A stretch of 64,000 bases of DNA from Eublepharis macularius. Taxonomy: Eukaryota > Chordata > Lepidosauria > Squamata > Eublepharidae. Made by a program: the position numbers and the translations under genes. Below, one piece after another: positions 1-13,100 of this stretch (position 1 is the first letter of the stretch; each line of letters begins with the position of its first letter). Location: NCBI RefSeq assembly GCF_028583425.1, contig NC_072792.1:157858676-157922675 (forward strand). Reading direction: 5' to 3'. The notes below the pieces were generated by a model. That model did not search any database, had not been told where the DNA came from, and saw only the letters and a list, made by a program, of their open reading frames with translations.

Positions 1-740
1 CTGTGAGATTAGTACAGTCAATTTCCAGGACATTTTCTTAAACAATGCCATAGGGTAAATAAACATAATTTTACAAAAACATAGCATTAGTAAGAATCCA
101 ATATAGAGCTGAAGAAATGTTGAAACAGAACATAAGCAATTCTATGGCTGACATTAGACCACATGAAACACAAGTAGCTCATAGGAGCATATATTTAAGA
201 CAACAGGTAGTATGTAAGGCAACATAATGGTGAAGTCTATGGGCCTTAACTCATTAGTGAATCCACTTTGGATTTCAGTGAGAAAGGTGGACTATAAATA
301 AATATATAATAACAATGACACAAGTATAAACATCAAAAATGACACTAAAAACAATCATAAGCTTTATTTATTTACATTATTCAGTCCACCTTTCTCAATG
401 AGACACATCTAAACTAAAAGGAAATCTAATAGGAAAATTGGACTCTAACAGGAAAAAGATTATCCATGATCGTTCACTAACGTCCCTCGGATCTTCATAG
501 CAGCTAAAAAATACCCAGCAACTTGAATATAAGGATTCTGGCCAGACAAAAGGTAGGAAACCAAACACCCGCCTGAATAACTCTGAAATGCATGTAAAAG
601 AGGGCTAATCATAGAGTTCCTCAACCCAGGGTAGAAGCTACACCATAACAAACCGTAGTGAAATTAATCGAGGAGGGTTTTAAAGAAAACCTCCTAAATG
701 CCGCTTCTGTGAACATGTACGAAACTCCCATCCCCCAAAT
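1..740. repeat. Intergenic repeats upstream of XPO4, including tail-to-tail LINE-like 3' ends
   Basis: Bases 1-~240 match 18541-18730 (shared GTGAGATTAGTACAGTCA and GAAGTCTATGG), an unclassified LINE-like family lying in minus orientation. At 274-300 and 364-405 the same 3' end (GAGAAAGGTGGACT) occurs in opposite orientations, forming an inverted pair. Bases 455-740 contain no recognised gene or repeat. Confidence 0.6.
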
Positions 741-1062
741 TCAAATCCCAGACATGTCACGAGCATCCTTCGTTAGGATTCCTTCACGGCTTCGACCACG
801 GTTACAACAGCGACTCGCAGGAGGCGCTGAGGGGCAGAGGCAGCGCTTGGGATGAAGTCTGAGGCGCCCTTCCACTCCCTCGTCGGAAGAGGCTTCGGGC
901 CGGCGAGCGGCAGAAGAGCAACGCTCCCAGCCGAGCGGCAGCGCCTTCGCCGCCCGCCTCGCTCTGCCTCCCCGAGCCCCCGCCGGCCCGGCCTCCCAAC
1001 CCGCTCCCTCGCCCTCCGCCCGCCGGCCTCCGCCATTGGCTGAGCGGCCGCCCCGTCCCAGA

Positions 1063-1086
1063 ATGCACCGCATGGCGCGTCATTGA
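1063..1086 (+). CDS. Upstream ORF, 7 codons (MHRMARH)
   Basis: ATG at 1063 opens a seven-codon frame that stops at TGA 1084-1086, nine bases before the XPO4 start at 1096. A second in-frame ATG lies at 1072. If transcription starts upstream of 1063, the scanning ribosome meets this uORF first. The context at 1063 has C at -3 and C at +4, which is weak, so leaky scanning is likely. Its use is inferred. Confidence 0.4.
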   Translation: MHRMARH

Positions 1087-1095
1087 AGAGAGACC

Positions 1096-1173
1096 ATGAT
1101 GGCGGCGGCCGCGGCGGCGGGGGGAGCCCCCGAGGTGATCGCCCAGCTGGAGAGCGCGGCCAAAGTGCTGATG
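1096..1173 (+). CDS. XPO4: XPO4 exon 1 (codons 1-26)
   Basis: This exon encodes residues 1-26, from the start codon to KVLM, and ends in phase 0 at donor GTGAGC. Two ATGs are adjacent (1096 and 1099). The first has A at -3; the second has A at -3 and G at +4, so either could initiate. The first is chosen because the family begins MM. The alanine run has six residues plus GG, slightly longer than the MMAAALG start I know from mammals, and reflects GGC repeats in the CpG island. Confidence 0.95.
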
Positions 1174-4100
1174 GTGAGCGCGCCGGGCAGCGCCGGGGGA
1201 GCGGGGCGGCCGAGGGTCTCTGCCGAGAGCGCAGCCCCCGGGGGAGAGATGCCCTCGCCCTGGGGGACTCTCCCTCCAGGCGGCGCCCCTCGTTTCTTTG
1301 CGCTCTGCCTGAGTGTACCCTCTGGTAGCCCTGCAGGGGCTCCCTGGCTTTTCCCTCCCAAGCGACGCCCTGGAAACTTTGCGGCAGCCTGGAGCTCCTA
1401 CCCTCTCTGCTCTCCTAGGCGCTCTTTGCTTGGGCGCGAGCCCCACTGAGCTCGGCGGGCTCTCTTCCAAGGAAGCGTGCATAAGAAGGATCGCGCTGCT
1501 AGGCTCGGTTGGCCCCATTTGCCTCCCTTCGTAGCACCCCATTGCTGCCCTCCTTGCAGGTCTGCGAGTTTCGTGCCCCTTTCCCCTCTGGTATAACCTC
1601 TGCTCCCGGTGCGACCCTTCTCGCTCCTGCACCCACGTGCTGCTGTCCTTCAGTGCTGCTGAATCCTTCCTCCCACCTTTTGCATCCCCTTTCCTCACAG
1701 GTGAAGGTCTTTACTGACACTTGCAAAAAGTATTTTATTAGTACACGCTAATCTGTCTGCTTTACCATCTTTCTTTTTCTTGGCAATTAGTGGATATGAG
1801 GAAAGCCTAAGAATGAACAGCAGTGCTTTCCCCCATAATATAGTGTTATGTAGCACAATAGTCAAGTGGTTGGGTTGCGAATCAGCACTCTGCTGGTTGG
1901 AATCATAAGCGACGTGGAAACTCCCTGTTGGAGCATATCTGCATCAGCAAACAGTACCCAGTAGCGTAGCATATAGTCTGCGTCCCTACCAAAGCATCTC
2001 TCTGAGCGATTTCTTATGACATAGCCCTATAATCTGGCTAGAAAGCCCTCCTGAATAATTCTGGTTTACAGAAAGCGAAGAGTGTGGGAGGTTTCTTGAC
2101 CTCCTTATGCAGGCTGTTCTGTAAAGTGGGGGCCACCATCAAGCAACCACAGATGCAGGTACCTGTTGATTTTGTCCAACTGCAGAGTGGTACCTGCAGA
2201 AGGCCCTGTTCAGATGAGCAAAGCTGCTGTGGTAGAACATAGGGGGGAAAGCAGTTGCACAGATATGCGGGGCCAAGGCTATGAAGGGCTTTGAATGTGA
2301 TAGGCATGACCTTGAATTGTGCCTGGCAACTGATACAGCAACAGCAACAACATTCAATTTACATACCACCCTTCAGGACAACTTAATGCCCACTCAGAGC
2401 AGTTTACAAAGTATGTTATTTTTATCCCCACAACAAAACACCCTGTGAGGTGGGTGGGGCTGAGAGCTCCAGAGAGCTGTGACTGGCCCAAGGTCACCCA
2501 GCTGGCTTCAAGTAGAGGAGTGGGGAATCAAACCCAGCTCTCCAGATTAGAGTCCCGCGCTCTTAACCACTACACCAAACTGGCCCTCTGATGGGAAGCC
2601 AATGAAGTAACTGCAGAATGAGACTGATATGCATGCTTCATCTAGGCACCACTAGGGAGTTTCAATGTTGCTTAACATGCCATGTAAATTATGTGTTGTT
2701 TCAGAAGATTTAATCTCTATGCTCAAATTTATGTTTCTTTTCAAATTTCTGGCTACCATACCCTATTGTATCTATTCAAGGAATATTCTAACTGTTGTTC
2801 ATTATGATAGTTGATCAGTGAATGTCCAAGCTGTTAATTATATTGTATTTAATGATGATGATGATGATACTAATAATACTGTGAGCTCAGTAGGTGGCCT
2901 TGGGTAAGTCACTCTTCTCAGCTCCACTATTCCAGTTGTATTATGGGAATAATAATAGCAGTAACTTTGCTTACCACTCTACGTGGGGCACTCATCTGTC
3001 TAGAAAAATAGTATATGAGCACAGTTTTTATTATTATAACAGCATTTTCTATACAAGTGGAAAACTGTGTGTGTTGAATTGGTAATTCCTTGTGAAACAA
3101 GGTAGCTGTGGTAGTATTTATTGGTGATGCCAGAACTTGGTGTGTGTGTGTGTGGGGGGGGGGATCTAAAGTGTAGTTGTTGTTTTTGATAGGCTCTTTG
3201 GTCTTTTCTATACTATGAATATAACAGGGACAGGACAGCATGAATTTCCTTAAATCCTTTTTAATGGGAAGTGATTTATTTAACTTTATATGCAACGTAT
3301 ATCTGTTTTGTTTTTACCATATGCGCACAAAATAACCTCTTATGCTGTAACATATTAAAGCACTAAAATCTCATTCTTCAAAGCAAGCTTATCAGTGAAA
3401 AAGTATCCTGCAAGCAGATACTTTGTAAATATTTCACCAGAATATAAATACAGTTCTTGCATATTCTCATAAAAAGGCCTTGCTTGTTACTCTGTTTTAC
3501 AAACAGGAAACCTACGGTGCTCTCCTACACCCTTCTAAATCCATTGAAGTTAGTTGACTTAGAATGGTGAGACTTTGCTTAGGGTCTCACTGTAAAGCTG
3601 TGAGATTCGCTGGTGCTCTGAATATGCAAGTAGCACTTACAGCTTATCATGTTCCATATCAGGAGCCTTTTCTACAGAAAATCCCCCTGACAGCTGTAGA
3701 TCATAACATAGCTGCACAAGTGACGCGTGCAATCTGCTGTGTCACTGAAAACATCTGGTAGTGGATTGGATGATATGCTAATTCTATGAGAAAAGACACA
3801 TAAAATGATAACAGTTTGCTTGGTGTATTTACTCTGCTGAGGGACACTTGCTTGCAGCTCTCCTATTTTGGTCTCTTAGGAACCATATGAGGTAAGAGAG
3901 GCTGCCTTGTCCAAAGAGCGATCAGCAAACTTCACAGAAGAGCTGTGATTTGAACCCAGGTACCCCCATGTTCTCTTTTCTACTATACCACATTGGCATG
4001 TGAGTGATCTGTAGCAAACTTATGCAAGGAGCTCCATGCTTTACTGGGCTTAATATTTCTGCTTCAGTTAGTGTTGTCCTTTGTACTGCCACCTTGCCTT

Positions 4101-7100
4101 TCGTTTCTGTAGCTGTAAACCTTTGAATTTCTACTAGATGGCTGGAGTATGTTAGTAGATTGCGGAGGTCTTTTGGCGTCTCCATTTTCTTGTTGCTTGG
4201 AAAAGGTGATGCAGCACAAGAGGCTACTGGACTTCACTTTTTGTTCAAGCATATAAATAAAATGCTATTGGTGCATAGTTCCCACTTAAAAGTTGATAGG
4301 CGTGTAAGGAGCCAACATGGTGTAGCGGAAGGTTCAAATCCCTGTTTTGCCATCCATGGGTGGGGTGACTTTGGGCTTGCTTGCGGAGCGACCTTGAGCC
4401 AGTCACTCTTGTGACGGTAAAATGCCAGAGGGAAGAATGATGTCATAAGCTGCTTTGGGTCCCCGTTGAGAAGAAAAGCAGTATATAAAGCTCTAAACAA
4501 AATAAAAAAAATTACTGTCTAGGCTGTCTCGTTCCTGCAGATTATGAATAGTATGGCTAGCTTCCTAGTATACCATATGGATAGCTAAGGAGTAAATAAC
4601 AGCAAATGCTAGATTAATAACTCTTGTCTGGAGCTATAGTGTGGAAAGGAAAAACTATTGAGCACAGAGACTGGTATGAGGGTGATTTAGCGCACTCTGC
4701 ATGTATAAACATTTTATTCTAGATAAAAGAACCATGCTTGTCAGCAAAATACAAATCTTTAATTGTCTGTGCAAGACTTGCATGTGGACTGTAAAATATC
4801 TGTAGGATTTTGCTGTTCTAGAAATGGAATAAAACTTAAAAGCACAGGTGTTGTGAAGATTTCTCAAACTCTGAACTAAACATATGGCATGCGAACATGA
4901 ATGTCTTTGACAATAAAGGAGTCCTGGAGGTATGTGGCAGTAAGCTGCTTCCACAATTTACAAACATTGCATTATGTTACAATCAAAATATGCTAGGAGT
5001 CATGTACATAAGACTGAAATGGAGATCACTGGGAAAAGGAAGCACCTTCTAGTATAGACTCCAGCCAGCATCTTTGTATAAAAACATATCATGTCTGCTG
5101 ATAGTAAGAGACCTTATTTAAGGTTGTCAGAATTGTAATGTAGAAATAACAATGTATCATATTATTTTCAAAAGTAGTAAAAAATAAAATTTAAATATTC
5201 AGGGAACATACAGAGCAGAGTTATACTGTTGGTGTACTCTCAGAAGTGATGCAAGTACCCCATTCAATTTACTGTTTTTTATGGCTATGTTTAGACTTTC
5301 TCATGTTAATATAAAGTTGTGGTATATCTCTTGTGAATTCTACAAGGGATGTAGACTAGAACCTTAAAAACATTGCCACTGGAGTTCTATAAATTCCTGA
5401 AGTATGTTTAATTTTAAAGCCTTTTTAAAAAGGCATTCTCAATTGGGGCTAATTCAGGTATTACCCTTTAGAGTGTATTGGAAGTGTAAGAGTTTTGTAG
5501 ATATTACATCTTTTAAGTGTCATGTACAACCGCTAGCATTCTGAGCTTGCCTTCGGATTCATATATCTCTGGAGCTAATTTTAAGAAATGAATCTGACTA
5601 CAGATGAGTCTGTGTGACATACTTTTCACAGATACACAGAACTGCAGCTATGAATATGCAAATATTGCCTTAAACCAAATCAGTCTATTGGTTCATCTTT
5701 CTGTGCACTTAGTTCAGTTAGAAGCAGCTCACCAAGGTCTTGGTCAGTATCTTTCCCAGCCTTGCCACCTAGGATACTTTAATTAGAGAAGAAGCGGATT
5801 GAACCTAGGGTCTTGTATTTGTGTTACGTGTGCTCTGCATGTGAGCTGTGAACCCTTCATAAAGTGAAAACTCTTGATTAGCTGTTGCTGCTGGATTCAA
5901 ACTAGAGACTGCAGTGACCTGGAAGAGTGCTATGAGGTTTGGCATATGCCACTAAGGTTGCTCTTTAGATATTTTGTTTGAGATACCCAATGGACCATAT
6001 TGCTTTAAACTGGAAAGCCTTCATAATTCTTCTCTGCTGCCCTTTCATGAGGCAGTGAAAGAATGCTGTTCATTATTTGACAATGGGATATTTTGGGAGA
6101 AATAGGTGGATCTTGATCAGGGTGAATTTTCCCCTCTTTGCCAATGTTGTTAAATATGGAGAATGCTACAAGCCGAATCCTTCTGCACAACATCTGTTAA
6201 TGTTATTAGCAGACCCTTTCCTTGAGCATATTTGCACAAACAGATTACCAATAAGAGCAAGCTGGTCCTGCTATATTTTGGCACAGTGTCCCAACAACTT
6301 ATTAATACAGAACACTTACAGTGCAATCCTAAGCAGAGTTACTCTAGTCTAAGCCCATTTATTTCAGTGGTCTTAGACTAGAGTAACTCAGGATTGCACT
6401 GTTAATAGAGTAATTCAGATACAAGCCTTGTTAATGGAAAAATGCTATTTTTGAAGCAAAGCCTTGTCTTGTGCATGTGGGAGTTAACTTTCACGACTCA
6501 TGTAGTCAGCTTTAAAACTGACGTTCTGGACAGGGAAGACTTTGAAGTGCATCATATTATGAATGCTTCAGATAAAGGACCCTTTTATCCTGTTAAAACA
6601 CTTTTGTCTCTAGGGCTTTTATTTATTTTGTCATGACATCAGTAGATACAGTGAAGCAACCCTTAGCTGCAGACCAGAATTTGAGCCCTTAAGTTCATCA
6701 CGTTTTCTCTGGATGACAGCAGGAAATCTTTGGCTGTATATATGAGTAGAACCTTCTTATTTGCGACATTTTATATTTCTCTTGTACATTTAACAAGAGA
6801 AAATATGCTTTCAATGAACTAGCAGAAAGCATTTTTAAAGTTGTTTCCTCTATCCTTGAGCAGGAGTAAGGGTTCAGCCATAATGGCTGCTTTTCTTGAG
6901 AGCTTCAAACATTCCTAGCAACCAGTTTACTCACAATTCTGGTTTTTTTCAAGATATTTCCCCCTAAATAATGAGAGACTCCAATTTATGTGTTCAGATG
7001 GGCTGAAATTCTGCATTTTGATTTACTGGTAAGCTGGCAAAAAAGGCCCGTGAGAAATGAAATGGCCCATCTTGGGAAACAGACGCTTGAAGATAACTCA

Positions 7101-10100
7101 AAACAAACACCTGTGAATAAGAGTGCCATTCCTTTTGATGGACCAAGATGGTGAGACATTAATGCCTGTCAAGGTCAGAAAAGCAGGAAACATCAACAAT
7201 TAGCAACTTAACTGGAAACTAGTTAAATGTGTGTCAGGGCAGGAAAAGAGCAAGATTTCAATCCAGTGGCACCTTAAAGACTAACAAGATTTCCAGGATA
7301 TATGCTTTTGAGAGTCAAGCTCCCTTACTTTTAATATGCCAGTTTCAAAATTAAGTCTTCAAAAACTTGACTGTATGTAAAATGGCAATGAAGCAAAGTA
7401 CTACAAAATAAAACCCAAATTGTCTGCATCAAAAGTTTTGTGAAAGGAAGGTACTGTTAAAACCATGGCATAAATAAGCTTAGGCTTGCAACCTTAGCCA
7501 GAAAAGTTGTTTGAGAAAAGGATTTAAAAAAAAATACTTTGCACTCAGTTTTTAAAATAGTTCTTAAAACTCTGCATCTCTTCAGAATGCAGAAATATTT
7601 AGGAATTATTGTACATTAAGATAGTTAGAATGCAAGAATGATGAATATGAATAGCAAAAGTGATGGTTTTAGGGTAATAAAATCGGGTTTGCATTTGTAT
7701 AATTCAAAGGAGATTGAGTTACCGTAAATAAACACATGCTTCAATAAACACTATCTGTTGATTTGCATGTGTTTAGGTACGTAAAATAGTTACACCACAT
7801 CTCTGTTCATATACTGTTGTGCATTATAGAATCTTTTCCTGTGATGTCACAGGTACTTCTAAGTGTAGTTCCATGTGCAAGCTAGTGTACAAATATTGCC
7901 TATGATTATTAAATGCATCTCTGTCATCTTTCATGTTTAATAGAATATGAGCATCTGCAAAATAAAACAGTTATTTGATGATCTATGTGCTGCAATTTCC
8001 TAGTATTCTAGTAAGTACCAGTACTTCTATCAACAAATAATGGTTTGGGGTTTTAAAAAATATGTTGAAAGGACTGGAACCACCTGTAGGAGGATGGGGT
8101 TTTGTTCATCAACCTAATGAGAAATTTGAACAAGCAGATCCCCCGCCCCGCCCCCCCGCAGCCTAATTAGAAGAAGAATGTGTCACAACCAGCTAATGGC
8201 AACTCCATCCGTGAGACTCTCCCAGCAAGAGATGAGCAGAGATGGTTTGCCATTGCCTTCCTCTACATTGCAACCCCCTGTCTACCTTGGTGGTCTCCCA
8301 TCCAAATACTGACTGTGGCCAACCTGTTTAGCTCCCAAGCTCTGACAAACCCGGACAAAGCACAACCACTTTTTTTGATAGAACTTCCTACATTCTGTTC
8401 CATTTGACATTACTTGAATGATGAAGAATCTTTACTATCTTTTTTGAAAAACATTATCTGACCATATCCAGTGCCTACACTCTCAAACAAGGGTACATTT
8501 AATTTAGCATACAAATTATAAAGGTATTCAAAATATGTCTGTGGTGTCTTTAATAAAAATGAAACAAACACATTTATTGCTCTTTTTAAGTATATAATAT
8601 GTAGAATATTTTATTATGAGAAGTTGATTGATTATTTGAATTACCGAGGGGGGAGCAACTGTTTTTTATCACTAGGTATTGGAGAGATGGCAAAGGGGAT
8701 TGACTATAATGATTTAAATTGAGTTTTCCATTTGGTCATTCATATATTACTTAGTTGCTTTAATAATTAAAATATTGATTTGCAACTGAATAGAGCCTTT
8801 ATATTGTGTAGGATCATACCTTAAAACCTTTGGAGGTGCAGTCATTTGCACTGCAATATTTATGTCTGTTTAGAGATAAGTGTTGTATAGAAAGAACTGT
8901 AAGCTGATCCTTGCTTACCTTGTTAAGTCTCTGGCCACTTGAAGAGTTTTGAGAAAGGTTAGTAGTGAGACCCACCACAAAATGTTTGCTATGGTGGATC
9001 CTAACCCTCTCCCATATTTTAAACAATGATTTTAATTACATCTTCAGAGTAACCCTTATCCAATTGAAATGAATTGTGATGAACGTAGAAATGTAACATT
9101 TGTGGACATTTTGAAGCCGGGTGTGTGTGCTTTTTTAAAGGAATTTAGGGGGAAATTGAAATGTATGCAGTATTTACTTTTCTAGTAATTCTAAACTTAT
9201 TTTACTGCTTTAACAAATATAAAATTCATCATATATAGCTGTTAATATATACAATGTACTATTTGCCATATTTAAAAAAATTATGAATCCCTCAGTTTTT
9301 GACAGCAAACAGAATTGCATGCGTGCGTATGTGTATGTGAGTGAGAGAGTACTGCACCCTGTGGTAGCTTAACACATGTATCTATTTTAATTTTTGCCAT
9401 CTGAGCAGTATGAAAAACTGTATGTTGAAATTAAAAACAGTTTTTTGTAGTAAATAAAAGTGTTATTTGGACTGGAACACTTTCACAATAGGACTAGTAC
9501 CATATTTGGACATCTAGTTTATAACATTGTAGATAGTGAATTCTTTTTAATATATTATCAGACATATAATAGCATATTGTTACCCAGGTCATTCACATTT
9601 AAACTGTAAACATATTCTTGAAAATATGTTGTATATGTCTAAAGCATACATAGGAAACAAAAGAAAAAAATTCATAGGCCATTTTTCAGTGGAATTCCAA
9701 GTTTCCCAATTTTTACATTGGAAGACTTTAAAAAATAATCTTCAGAAAATGATGAATCCCCCCCCTCCAATTTTCTTTTTTCCCTCTAGACCATCACAGC
9801 TGGAAGCAGCAGACTTAGTTACCGTCTGCAGATCTTTGAGGGATCAGGAACTCTGACAAAAGAATCTAGACAAATACTGGAAAACTCAAATCTTTGTTCA
9901 GTGGCTTTTATTGGGGGCATATGTAAAATATTCTGAATGTGTTAGGAGTAAGGGATGGGATTCCCTGTTTTGGGGAAGCATAAGTTCTCTTTTCTCCTTC
10001 CCTGATGGAGGAACTATTACTCAGTGTTAGAGCATCTGCTTGTTGTACAGAAGTTCCCCGGTATCTCCAGTTAAAAGATCTGGCAATAGGTGATGTGAGA

Positions 10101-13100
10101 CCTTGGAAAGCTGCTGCCATTTTGAGTAGTCAGTACTTATTTTGATGGTTCAAGGGTCTGATTCAGTGTAAGGCATCTTCATATGTTAATATCTATAGAT
10201 GCAAGCTGTGAGTTCAGGTGCCTTGTACATTTTAAGCTGATGCAGCTGCCCAGACTTCATGGGAGGCTGCTGGAACTTAGTTACCCCCATCCCATTGCCA
10301 CTGCTGAAAGTTAACAAAGAAAATAGAGTATAGGGAGGAGGGAATATGAATGGGGGATCAGGACAGAGTACAGGGGTAACAAAAGAGTATGGGAAGGGTC
10401 AGGAAGTGGGATAGCAAGCATAGATTCCATGGTGGCAGTTGCTGCCTCATGGAATGTATTTTTGCCCTTTAATACTGCGGCAGCCTACACACTATTCTTG
10501 AAAGTTCATTAAACATTGGGAGCTGAGCAGATTTCAGGGAGTGTGGAGGGGCGGGGGCAGGATTGGCTGAAAGGGGAATTGATCAAAAGTATACACGCCC
10601 CTTTCTTGGATACATTAAAGTGTCCTGCCCTTCATGTATGGAGATGTGGATCCAACTCAAAGACAGTTGTGAAACTGATGAATTTCTGTTTGTTTCCATG
10701 CATGCAAGAACACCAAGCAAGATCATTTACTTGAAGACTAAGGCTGGGATCCAAAATACAGTGAATCTCATTCTGTGAGCTCAAGCAATATTTAGTCTCG
10801 TTCTCAAAACAGTAGTCTCCATGCCATGAGCCTTACTGATTTTGAATATGAGGGAGTTTTAAAATAAAAAATTAGATGCCCTGTGATGGTTTAATGCAAA
10901 AATTAAATCAAGAATTCAACTGAGCTGGTGCAAACTCCCTGTATTAACCTTATTTGACTTGTCAGGGCTCGCCACTGCCACTGTGCGGGGCGCCAGAGTG
11001 CCTGGCTCTGCCTCCAGGGGGGTGTCAGAGATACTGCAGGACCCTGCTCTGTGGAAGGAGGAGCAATATACCTCACCCTGACTCCCTCTCGGTTCACTCG
11101 CTGTCCCGCTCAACCTGATCCAGCCCTTGCTCTTACTTCCCTCCTCCTCCTCCTCCTCCTCCATCAACCTTCCTCCTTGCATCCTCATACTCTCTTGTTT
11201 ACAACCACTCCTCCTCTACTCCATCACTCCTACACAACCCACCACCAACTCTCTCCTGAGCCAGCTTTTATAGGGTTTTCTCCAATTTCCCCCACCCTTT
11301 CTTCCAGGCTCCTTCCCTCTCCTGATGCTGCCCAGCTGTGCCTGCCCTCAGGTGTTCTTCCCCTATCATTAGCTTATCCTGACATCCCTGGCCTCTCTTG
11401 CAGGGTGGGGCTGAATGTATCCCAGCTGGGGCTTCCCTCAGGTGTGCCTCCTTTCCCTCGTCCCTTCTCCCTCAGTCTTTCCTGCAGGACAGGGCTGGCA
11501 GGGCCCTTCCAGGTGATGTGGTGCAGCCTCCTCTGTCTTTGCTCACGAGGAGCTGGGCCGGTCTCCTGGAGTTCAGTCAACCCCCTTTGGTGGCTGGGGT
11601 TGCTGGTTTCTCCTAGGGCTTGGGCATGGGCTTCCAGTACCCCTAACCCCTCGTTGGCACCTTGGACTGGTGTGTGTGCCTCTTGCCCTTGGGGGTGGGG
11701 TTGGGCGGCATGCCCCTGGCTGGTCTTCCCCTCTGGCTCCCTTTTCCTTTCCCTTGCTGTTGTCTGGAGCTGCACCCCCTCCCTGGGGCTTCCTGCGCCT
11801 GCCACTGGCATGCCATCGGCTTTCAGGTAAGGGGGCTGTGGCAAGTCCGGGGTGCTTGGGGTGCTCAACCCCGGACAAGACTTAGTAAACCTTTGGATGC
11901 CTGAAAGGCTCAGGCTAGCAGATCTTGCTAGCTCTTGGAAGCTAAGTAGGGTAGACGCTGGTTAATACTTGAATGGGAGACCTCCAAGGTCACTATGCAG
12001 GGGTAAACAATGGCAAACCACCTCTATGCAGCTCTTGCTTTGAAAACCATATGGGGTCGTTGTAAGCTGGCTATGACTTACAGCACTTTATACACACACA
12101 CCTTTCTTTGGGTACCTTGTCCAAGTGCACAAACTTTCCTAGAACCAGAAACAGATGCATTCTGATTATAGAGTATTGATAAGTTTATTGGTTTCAGAAT
12201 AAATTCATAAGCTTGATTGTTTCAAATTAGGTATAGATCCTCAAACGTTTATTCACAGACCCAGACATGAAGTCTAATTTTCCACACAGTTGCCTCTTAG
12301 GCTAGAATGAATAAACAGACTCAGTCACAAAGACTTATTTCCCTTGGTTCTTCATGAAGAGAATAAACCCTCCCCTCACCCACACAGACACAGATTCACT
12401 CAGGCTTTTCTACACAGACTTGCTGAACCTGACAGGACTCTCTGGCAGACTTAACTCAACTGAACACTTTCCTTCAGCTCTCTGACTAAAAACCACAGTT
12501 CACTACTTAGTTTTCACACTGAGGGAAAAATACCAGTTAGATTGATCTGAGCAAACAGCTTAGTTAAAATAGGCACCCACTAGTCAGAAAAGGATTTAAT
12601 CAACTCAGGAGGGATCAGGTCCTCACCAGAGGACTTAACCAGAGGCCTCCTGTCGCAATGTCTGAAATAAGAAGCAGACCTAGAAGTGGTGTCTGCTCCA
12701 CTGCCTCATTCTTCAGAATGGGGGAGGGGGCTTCTGAATACCTGGCTGTAGTGAGCATGCCAGTCTTTTGCAGGGATCTGAGCTTACAATAAAGGGGGTG
12801 GGTGAGATCTGCCTAAACTGAAGGAAACGAGTTCCAAAACTGAGACTCCCTCTTTTTTGGGCTGCTAGGCTGAGTTTGTATCATTGCAGTTTAGCAAAGT
12901 CAAGCTTCCTCTGCCTAAGGAGCTTCTTATAAACTGACTTTAAAGAGATGCTTTGACTGATGATACGGTGATGAATCTGTCGAGCGTAGTGTACTAGCTC
13001 TTTCCTGGCTGTTCTGCTTTCCTGATCAAACCACCCTCTGCCCAGATGAGTTACAATTTTAGGGGGTCTGTTGATAGAGAACACAGGTTTGAGGAGCTGG

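Larger units (their letters stand above)
760..1470 (+). promoter_or_regulatory. XPO4: CpG-rich promoter of XPO4
   Basis: Base composition shifts sharply from the AT-rich flanks to GC- and CpG-rich DNA that spans exon 1 and the start of intron 1, typical of a housekeeping TATA-less promoter. An inverted CCAAT box (ATTGG) lies at 1035-1039, about 60 bp before the start codon. A YY1-like ATGGCGGC overlaps the start codon at 1099-1106. No TATA box is seen. The transcription start cannot be fixed from sequence but should lie between about 850 and 1060. Long open frames on both strands in this region are composition artefacts. Confidence 0.8.

Noticed and set aside
802..1698. 298-codon minus-strand open frame across the promoter
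   Set aside because: It lies in CpG-rich DNA where stops are rare, is Arg/Gly/Ala-rich without any recognised domain, and overlaps XPO4 exon 1. No splice or start context supports a divergent gene.
8290..8355. 5S rRNA gene on the minus strand
   Set aside because: Only the 3' half is 5S-like and it runs into a SINE body; no T-run terminator after a full-length gene.
11051..11830. 259-codon plus-strand open frame
   Set aside because: Low-complexity Leu/Pro/Ser translation of CT-rich DNA inside the candidate LTR; no family similarity.
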